From Maratus speciosus (lineage: Eukaryota > Arthropoda > Arachnida > Araneae > Salticidae): DNA of 64,000 nucleotides. The position numbers were made by a program, and so were the translations under genes. The stretch is taken from the NCBI GenBank assembly GCA_963932465.1, contig OZ010795.1, forward strand, positions 18,907,197 to 18,971,196, read 5' to 3'. How positions within the stretch are numbered: the stretch's first letter is position 1; each line of letters begins with the position of its first letter. The notes beneath the pieces are model-generated. The model was given only the letters and a program-made list of their open reading frames with translations. It was not told the origin of the DNA and did not search any database. Positions 56,104 to 64,000 of this stretch are shown piece after piece.

Positions 56104-59100
56104 TTGGGGGTGGGCGGGGGGGTCAACCGCCGCGGCGAGCGGCCCATCTTCGTCCGCAACCCTTTATTCTTCTACTCTACTCCGACTCTTTTGCGGAAGC
56201 AAGATTCCCAGGTGCCCAGCCACGTCCCGAATGAAAGACTCTCTAGCGAAAGCCAGATTGAAAAAAAAAAAAAAAATCAAAAATTGAAACCGGACAAATT
56301 TAAAAGGGAATTTACACAAATTAAAGACACCGAAAAGCGGGAAGGGAGGGCTCGGGGCGATGAAGCTACACGACGACCCCTTGCTTTTTCTAGCTTATTA
56401 TTAGTCTCGGGCGGCGGTTGGGGGTGGGCGGGGGGGTCAACCGCCGCGGCGAGCGGCCCATCTTCGTCCGCAACCCTTTATTCTTCTACTCTACTCCGAC
56501 TCTTTTGCGGAAGCAAAATTCCCAGGTGCCCAGCCACGTCCCGAATGAAAGACTCTCTAGCGAAAGCCAGATTGAAAAAAAAAAAAAAAAAAATCAAAAA
56601 TTGAAACCGGACAAATTTAAAAGGGAATTTACACAAATTAAAGACACCGAAAAGCGGGAAGGGAGGGCTCGGGGCGATGAAGCTACACGACGACCCCTTG
56701 CTTTTTCTAGCTTATTATTAGTCTTCTTCGTACGCAACCCTTTATTCTTCTACTCTACTCCGACTCTTTTGCGGAAGCAAGATTCCCAGGTGCCCAGCCA
56801 CGTCCCGAATGAAAGACTCTCTAGCGAAAGCCAGATTGAAAAAAAAAAAAAAAAATCAAAAATTGAAACCGGACAAATTTAAAAGGGAATTTACACAAAT
56901 TAAAGACACCGAAAAGCGGGAAGGGAGGGCTCGGGGCGATGAAGCTACACGACGACCCCTTGCTTTTTCTAGCTTATTATTAGTCTTCTTCGTACGCAAC
57001 CCTTTATTCTTCTACTCTACTCCGACTCTTTTGCGGAAGCAAGATTCCCAGGTGCCCAGCCACGTCCCGAATGAAAGACTCTCTAGCGAAAGCCAGATTG
57101 AAAAAAAAAAAAAAATCAAAAATTGAAACCGGACAAATTTAAAAGGGAATTTACACAAATTAAAGACACCGAAAAGCGGGAAGGGAGGGCTCGGGGCGAT
57201 GAAGCTACACGACGACCCCTTGCTTTTTCTAGCTTATTATTAGTCTTCTTCGTACGCAACCCTTTATTCTTCTACTCTACTCCGACTCTTTTGCGGAAGC
57301 AAGATTCCCAGGTGCCCAGCCACGTCCCGAATGAAAGACTCTCTAGCGAAAGCCAGATTGAAAAAAAAAAAAAATCAAAAATTGAAACCGGACAAATTTA
57401 AAAGGGAATTTACACAAATTAAAGACACCGAAAAGCGGGAAGGGAGGGCTCGGGGCGATGAAGCTACACGACGACCCCTTGCTTTTTCTAGCTTATTATT
57501 AGTCTTCTTCGTACGCAACCCTTTATTCTTCTACTCTACTCCGACTCTTTTGCGGAAGCAAGATTCCCAGGTGCCCAGCCACGTCCCGAATGAAAGACTC
57601 TCTAGCGAAAGCCAGATTGAAAAAAAAAAAAAAAATCAAAAATTGAAACCGGACAAATTTAAAAGGGAATTTACACAAATTAAAGACACCGAAAAGCGGG
57701 AAGGGAGGGCTCGGGGCGATGAAGCTACACGACGACCCCTTGCTTTTTCTAGCTTATTATTAGTCTTCTTCGTACGCAACCCTTTATTCTTCTACTCTAC
57801 TCTGACTCTTTTGCGGAAGCAAGATTCCCAGGTGCCCAGCCACGTCCCGAATGAAAGACTCTCTAGCGAAAGCCAGATTGAAAAAAAAAAAAAAAATCAA
57901 AAATTGAAACCGGACAAATTTAAAAGGGAATTTACACAAATTAAAGACACCGAAAAGCGGGAAGGGAGGGCTCGGGGCGATGAAGCTACACGACGACCCC
58001 TTGCTTTTTCTAGCTTATTATTAGTCTTCTTCGTACGCAACCCTTTATTCTTCTACTCTACTCCGACTCTTTTGCGGAAGCAAGATTCCCAGGTGCCCAG
58101 CCACGTCCCGAATGAAAGACTCTCTAGCGAAAGCCAGATTGAAAAAAAAAAAAAAAATCAAAAATTGAAACCGGACAAATTTAAAAGGGAATTTACACAA
58201 ATTAAAGACACCGAAAAGCGGGAAGGCAGGGCTCGGGGCGATGAAGCTACACGACGACCCCTTGCTTTTTCTAGCTTATTATTAGTCTCGGGCGGCGGTT
58301 GGGGGTGGGCGGGGGGAACAACCGCCGCGGCGAGCGGCCCATCTTCGTCCGCAACCCTTTATTCTTCTACTCTACTCCGACTCTTTTGCGGAAGCAAGAT
58401 TCCCAGGTGCCCAGCCACGTCCCGAATGAAAGACTCTCTAGCGAAAGCCAGATTGAAAAAAAAAAAAAAAAATCAAAAATTGAAACCGGACAAATTTAAA
58501 AGGGAATTTACACAAATTAAAGACACCGAAAAGCGGGAAGGCAGGGCTCGGGGCGATGAAGCTACACGACGACCCCTTGCTTTTTCTAGCTTATTATTAG
58601 TCTTCTTCGTACGCAACCCTTTATTCTTCTACTCTACTCCGACTCTTTTGCGGAAGCAAGATTCCCAGGTGCCCAGCCACGTCCCGAATGAAAGACTCTC
58701 TAGCGAAAGCCAGATTGAAAAAAAAAAAAAAAATCAAAAATTGAAACCGGACAAATTTAAAAGGGAATTTACACAAATTAAAGACACCGAAAAGCGGGAA
58801 GGGAGGGCTCGGGGCGATGAAGCTACACGACGACCCCTTGCTTTTTCTAGCTTATTATTAGTCTTCTTCGTACGCAACCCTTTATTCTTCTACTCTACTC
58901 CGACTCTTTTGCGGAAGCAAGATTCCCAGGTGCCCAGCCACGTCCCGAATGAAAGACTCTCTAGCGAAAGCCAGATTGAAAAAAAAAAAAAAAATCAAAA
59001 ATTGAAACCGGACAAATTTAAAAGGGAATTTACACAAATTAAAGACACCGAAAAGCGGGAAGGGAGGGCTCGGGGCGATGAAGCTACACGACGTCCCCTT

Positions 59101-59397
59101 GCTTTTTCTAGCTTATTATTAGTCTTCTTCGTACGCAACCCTTTATTCTTCTACTCTACTCCGACTCTTTTGCGGAAGCAAGATTCCCAGGTGCCCAGCC
59201 ACGTCCCGAATGAAAGACTCTCTAGCGAAAGCCAGATTGAAAAAAAAAAAAAAAAATCAAAAATTGAAACCGGACAAATTTAAAAGGGAATTTACACAAA
59301 TTAAAGACACCGAAAAGCGGGAAGGGAGGGCTCGGGGCGATGAAGCTACACGACGACCCCTTGCTTTTTCTAGCTTATTATTAGTCTCGGGCGGCGG
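56104..59397 (+). repeat. Higher-order repeat, 12-unit block copy 2 (3,294 bp)
   Basis: The structure is L, L+6S, L+3S. All three L blocks (56104, 56418, 58299) and the variant sites (Leu-type 'ctctgactc' near 57801, 'gggggaacaacc' near 58313, 'gaaggcaggg' near 58225 and 58540, 'acgtcccc' near 59091) recur exactly 3,294 bp downstream. Confidence 0.9.
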
Positions 59398-62300
59398 TTG
59401 GGGGTGGGCGGGGGGGTCAACCGCCGCGGCGAGCGGCCCATCTTCGTCCGCAACCCTTTATTCTTCTACTCTACTCCGACTCTTTTGCGGAAGCAAGATT
59501 CCCAGGTGCCCAGCCACGTCCCGAATGAAAGACTCTCTAGCGAAAGCCAGATTGAAAAAAAAAAAAAAAATCAAAAATTGAAACCGGACAAATTTAAAAG
59601 GGAATTTACACAAATTAAAGACACCGAAAAGCGGGAAGGGAGGGCTCGGGGCGATGAAGCTACACGACGACCCCTTGCTTTTTCTAGCTTATTATTAGTC
59701 TCGGGCGGCGGTTGGGGGTGGGCGGGGGGGTCAACCGCCGCGGCGAGCGGCCCATCTTCGTCCGCAACCCTTTATTCTTCTACTCTACTCCGACTCTTTT
59801 GCGGAAGCAAAATTCCCAGGTGCCCAGCCACGTCCCGAATGAAAGACTCTCTAGCGAAAGCCAGATTGAAAAAAAAAAAAAAAAAAATCAAAAATTGAAA
59901 CCGGACAAATTTAAAAGGGAATTTACACAAATTAAAGACACCGAAAAGCGGGAAGGGAGGGCTCGGGGCGATGAAGCTACACGACGACCCCTTGCTTTTT
60001 CTAGCTTATTATTAGTCTTCTTCGTACGCAACCCTTTATTCTTCTACTCTACTCCGACTCTTTTGCGGAAGCAAGATTCCCAGGTGCCCAGCCACGTCCC
60101 GAATGAAAGACTCTCTAGCGAAAGCCAGATTGAAAAAAAAAAAAAAAATCAAAAATTGAAACCGGACAAATTTAAAAGGGAATTTACACAAATTAAAGAC
60201 ACCGAAAAGCGGGAAGGGAGGGCTCGGGGCGATGAAGCTACACGACGACCCCTTGCTTTTTCTAGCTTATTATTAGTCTTCTTCGTACGCAACCCTTTAT
60301 TCTTCTACTCTACTCCGACTCTTTTGCGGAAGCAAGATTCCCAGGTGCCCAGCCACGTCCCGAATGAAAGACTCTCTAGCGAAAGCCAGATTGAAAAAAA
60401 AAAAAAAATCAAAAATTGAAACCGGACAAATTTAAAAGGGAATTTACACAAATTAAAGACACCGAAAAGCGGGAAGGGAGGGCTCGGGGCGATGAAGCTA
60501 CACGACGACCCCTTGCTTTTTCTAGCTTATTATTAGTCTTCTTCGTACGCAACCCTTTATTCTTCTACTCTACTCCGACTCTTTTGCGGAAGCAAGATTC
60601 CCAGGTGCCCAGCCACGTCCCGAATGAAAGACTCTCTAGCGAAAGCCAGATTGAAAAAAAAAAAAAATCAAAAATTGAAACCGGACAAATTTAAAAGGGA
60701 ATTTACACAAATTAAAGACACCGAAAAGCGGGAAGGGAGGGCTCGGGGCGATGAAGCTACACGACGACCCCTTGCTTTTTCTAGCTTATTATTAGTCTTC
60801 TTCGTACGCAACCCTTTATTCTTCTACTCTACTCCGACTCTTTTGCGGAAGCAAGATTCCCAGGTGCCCAGCCACGTCCCGAATGAAAGACTCTCTAGCG
60901 AAAGCCAGATTGAAAAAAAAAAAAAAAATCAAAAATTGAAACCGGACAAATTTAAAAGGGAATTTACACAAATTAAAGACACCGAAAAGCGGGAAGGGAG
61001 GGCTCGGGGCGATGAAGCTACACGACGACCCCTTGCTTTTTCTAGCTTATTATTAGTCTTCTTCGTACGCAACCCTTTATTCTTCTACTCTACTCTGACT
61101 CTTTTGCGGAAGCAAGATTCCCAGGTGCCCAGCCACGTCCCGAATGAAAGACTCTCTAGCGAAAGCCAGATTGAAAAAAAAAAAAAAAATCAAAAATTGA
61201 AACCGGACAAATTTAAAAGGGAATTTACACAAATTAAAGACACCGAAAAGCGGGAAGGGAGGGCTCGGGGCGATGAAGCTACACGACGACCCCTTGCTTT
61301 TTCTAGCTTATTATTAGTCTTCTTCGTACGCAACCCTTTATTCTTCTACTCTACTCCGACTCTTTTGCGGAAGCAAGATTCCCAGGTGCCCAGCCACGTC
61401 CCGAATGAAAGACTCTCTAGCGAAAGCCAGATTGAAAAAAAAAAAAAAAAATCAAAAATTGAAACCGGACAAATTTAAAAGGGAATTTACACAAATTAAA
61501 GACACCGAAAAGCGGGAAGGCAGGGCTCGGGGCGATGAAGCTACACGACGACCCCTTGCTTTTTCTAGCTTATTATTAGTCTCGGGCGGCGGTTGGGGGT
61601 GGGCGGGGGGAACAACCGCCGCGGCGAGCGGCCCATCTTCGTCCGCAACCCTTTATTCTTCTACTCTACTCCGACTCTTTTGCGGAAGCAAGATTCCCAG
61701 GTGCCCAGCCACGTCCCGAATGAAAGACTCTCTAGCGAAAGCCAGATTGAAAAAAAAAAAAAAAAATCAAAAATTGAAACCGGACAAATTTAAAAGGGAA
61801 TTTACACAAATTAAAGACACCGAAAAGCGGGAAGGCAGGGCTCGGGGCGATGAAGCTACACGACGACCCCTTGCTTTTTCTAGCTTATTATTAGTCTTCT
61901 TCGTACGCAACCCTTTATTCTTCTACTCTACTCCGACTCTTTTGCGGAAGCAAGATTCCCAGGTGCCCAGCCACGTCCCGAATGAAAGACTCTCTAGCGA
62001 AAGCCAGATTGAAAAAAAAAAAAAAAATCAAAAATTGAAACCGGACAAATTTAAAAGGGAATTTACACAAATTAAAGACACCGAAAAGCGGGAAGGGAGG
62101 GCTCGGGGCGATGAAGCTACACGACGACCCCTTGCTTTTTCTAGCTTATTATTAGTCTTCTTCGTACGCAACCCTTTATTCTTCTACTCTACTCCGACTC
62201 TTTTGCGGAAGCAAGATTCCCAGGTGCCCAGCCACGTCCCGAATGAAAGACTCTCTAGCGAAAGCCAGATTGAAAAAAAAAAAAAAAATCAAAAATTGAA

Positions 62301-62691
62301 ACCGGACAAATTTAAAAGGGAATTTACACAAATTAAAGACACCGAAAAGCGGGAAGGGAGGGCTCGGGGCGATGAAGCTACACGACGTCCCCTTGCTTTT
62401 TCTAGCTTATTATTAGTCTTCTTCGTACGCAACCCTTTATTCTTCTACTCTACTCCGACTCTTTTGCGGAAGCAAGATTCCCAGGTGCCCAGCCACGTCC
62501 CGAATGAAAGACTCTCTAGCGAAAGCCAGATTGAAAAAAAAAAAAAAAATCAAAAATTGAAACCGGACAAATTTAAAAGGGAATTTACACAAATTAAAGA
62601 CACCGAAAAGCGGGAAGGGAGGGCTCGGGGCGATGAAGCTACACGACGACCCCTTGCTTTTTCTAGCTTATTATTAGTCTTCTTCGTACGC
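59398..62691 (+). repeat. Higher-order repeat, 12-unit block copy 3 (3,294 bp)
   Basis: Direct tandem copy of 56104-59397 with matching variants at 61093, 61607, 61519, 61834 and 62385. After it, the L unit expected near 62692 is replaced by S units, as also happens after copy 1, so copies 1 and 3 share a downstream context that copy 2 lacks. Confidence 0.9.
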
Positions 62692-64000
62692 AACCCTTTA
62701 TTCTTCTACTCTACTCCGACTCTTTTGCGGAAGCAAGATTCCCAGGTGCCCAGCCACGTCCCGAATGAAAGACTCTCTAGCGAAAGCCAGATTGAAAAAA
62801 AAAAAAAAAAAATCAAAAATTGAAACCGGACAAATTTAAAAGGGAATTTACACAAATTAAAGACACCGAAAAGCGGGAAGGGAGGGCTCGGGGCGATGAA
62901 GCTACACGACGACCCCTTGCTTTTTCTAGCTTATTATTAGTCTTCTTCGTACGCAACCCTTTATTCTTCTACTCTACTCCGACTCTTTTGCGGAAGCAAG
63001 ATTCCCAGGTGCCCAGCCACGTCCCGAATGAAAGACTCTCTAGCGAAAGCCAGATTGAAAAAAAAAAAAAAAAATCAAAAATTGAAACCGGACAAATTTA
63101 AAAGGGAATTTACACAAATTAAAGACACCGAAAAGCGGGAAGGGAGGGCTCGGGGCGATGAAGCTACACGACGACCCCTTGCTTTTTCTAGCTTATTATT
63201 AGTCTTCTTCGTACGCAACCCTTTATTCTTCTACTCTACTCCGACTCTTTTGCGGAAGCAAGATTCCCAGGTGCCCAGCCACGTCCCGAATGAAAGACTC
63301 TCTAGCGAAAGCCAGATTGAAAAAAAAAAAAAAAAAATCAAAAATTGAAACCGGACAAATTTAAAAGGGAATTTACACAAATTAAAGACACCGAAAAGCG
63401 GGAAGGGAGGGCTCGGGGCGATGAAGCTACACGACGACCCCTTGCTTTTTCTAGCTTATTATTAGTCTTCTTCGTACGCAACCCTTTATTCTTCTACTCT
63501 ACTCCGACTCTTTTGCGGAAGCAAGATTCCCAGGTGCCCAGCCACGTCCCGAATGAAAGACTCTCTAGCGAAAGCCAGATTGAAAAAAAAAAAAAATCAA
63601 AAATTGAAACCGGACAAATTTAAAAGGGAATTTACACAAATTAAAGACACCGAAAAGCGGGAAGGGAGGGCTCGGGGCGATGAAGCTACACGACGACCCC
63701 TTGCTTTTTCTAGCTTATTATTAGTCTTCTTCGTACGCAACCCTTTATTCTTCTACTCTACTCCGACTCTTTTGCGGAAGCAAGATTCCCAGGTGCCCAG
63801 CCACGTCCCGAATGAAAGACTCTCTAGCGAAAGCCAGATTGAAAAAAAAAAAAAAATCAAAAATTGAAACCGGACAAATTTAAAAGGGAATTTACACAAA
63901 TTAAAGACACCGAAAAGCGGGAAGGGAGGGCTCGGGGCGATGAAGCTACACGACGACCCCTTGCTTTTTCTAGCTTATTATTAGTCTTCTTCGTACGCAT

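Larger units (their letters stand above)
40837..64000 (+). repeat. Satellite array, right segment: ~85 homogenised units of 262 bp (S) and ~315 bp (L), running off the window
   Basis: G-rich blocks marking L units begin at 41130, 41966, 42807, 43648, 44225, 44540, 46421, 49609, 50188, 50501, 51596, 51907, 52742, 53583, 54424, 55265, 56104, 56418, 58299, 59398, 59712 and 61593; all other units are S. Units are nearly identical, differing by rare point variants and by the length of an internal A11-A21 run. Each has a GC-rich part ('gggctcggggcgatgaagct'), an A run, and 'ttgcggaagcaa.attccca'. L units read 'gcaaaattcc' or 'gcaagattcc'; S units always read 'gcaagattcc'. I see no rRNA, tRNA or snRNA in the unit. 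Frames up to 650 codons are by-products of unit lengths divisible by three. Function unknown; centromeric, telomere-proximal, sex-linked or rDNA-spacer origin are all possible. Confidence 0.95.

Noticed and set aside
40837..64000. Dozens of open frames of 60-650 codons on the plus strand (Lys-rich repeated proteins)
   Set aside because: They are produced by near-identical satellite units; frames shift with A-run length, occur in more than one frame at once, and start at arbitrary codons. No domain, start context or codon bias supports them.
31362..64000. rDNA intergenic spacer identity of the satellite
   Set aside because: Tandem organisation and a nearby R1-like element made this attractive, but no 18S, 5.8S or 28S sequence is visible in the window; left as an open possibility only.
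1..64000. CRISPR arrays, bacterial operons, tRNA or rRNA genes
   Set aside because: The regular repeats have no variable spacers of constant length and the elements are eukaryotic; no cloverleaf or rRNA core sequence was recognised.

Overview
This window is eukaryotic repeat-rich DNA. The unique parts are strongly AT-rich, no host gene could be recognised, and every convincing coding region belongs to a transposable element. The mix (an I/R1/Jockey-type non-LTR retrotransposon, a Penelope-like element with a GIY-YIG nuclease, Tc1-like relics, foldback MITEs, minisatellites, one very large satellite) suits an arthropod, possibly an arachnid. That assignment is an inference; no diagnostic host gene supports it.

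Positions 1-31361 are AT-rich intergenic or intronic DNA with decayed repeats: old duplications (590-1815, 16720-18640), a tandem repeat of about 315 bp (2080-3220), a 5'-truncated Penelope-like element starting in a snap-back hairpin (4668-5690), foldback elements (6918-7528, 13063-13520, 25132-27062), a back-to-back pair of Tc1 transposase halves flanked by TA (22590-24080), and three blocks of one roughly 30-bp minisatellite family (7650-8645, 9240-9812, 29595-30365).

Positions 31362-64000 are a tandem satellite with 308-315 bp long units (L) and 262 bp short units (S); S is L minus a 53-bp GC-rich block. The left edge (31362-33118) is diverged, all-L, and starts with one inverted unit. 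The right part (40837 to the window end) holds about 85 homogenised units in higher-order repeats: an 841-bp L-S-S trimer and a 3,294-bp 12-mer.

Between them, on the minus strand, lie two retrotransposon pieces. Piece A (33119-36344) has a 718-aa ORF1 with three zinc knuckles and no ORF2. Piece B (36369-40836) has the last 97 codons of an ORF1 and a full 1,178-aa ORF2 (endonuclease, reverse transcriptase, RNase H). Read on their own strand the ORFs come in the unusual order ORF2 then ORF1. The 24 bases between A and B (36345-36368) are satellite sequence, and removing A and B rebuilds one uninterrupted L unit. A is flanked by a 10-bp duplication GGTTGGGGGT. Thus two same-orientation insertions hit one G-rich block of one unit, 14 bp apart. 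The inverted-unit junction and the L-to-S deletion also involve this block, making it a recurrent breakpoint and perhaps a preferred retrotransposon target. This is the most notable system in the window.
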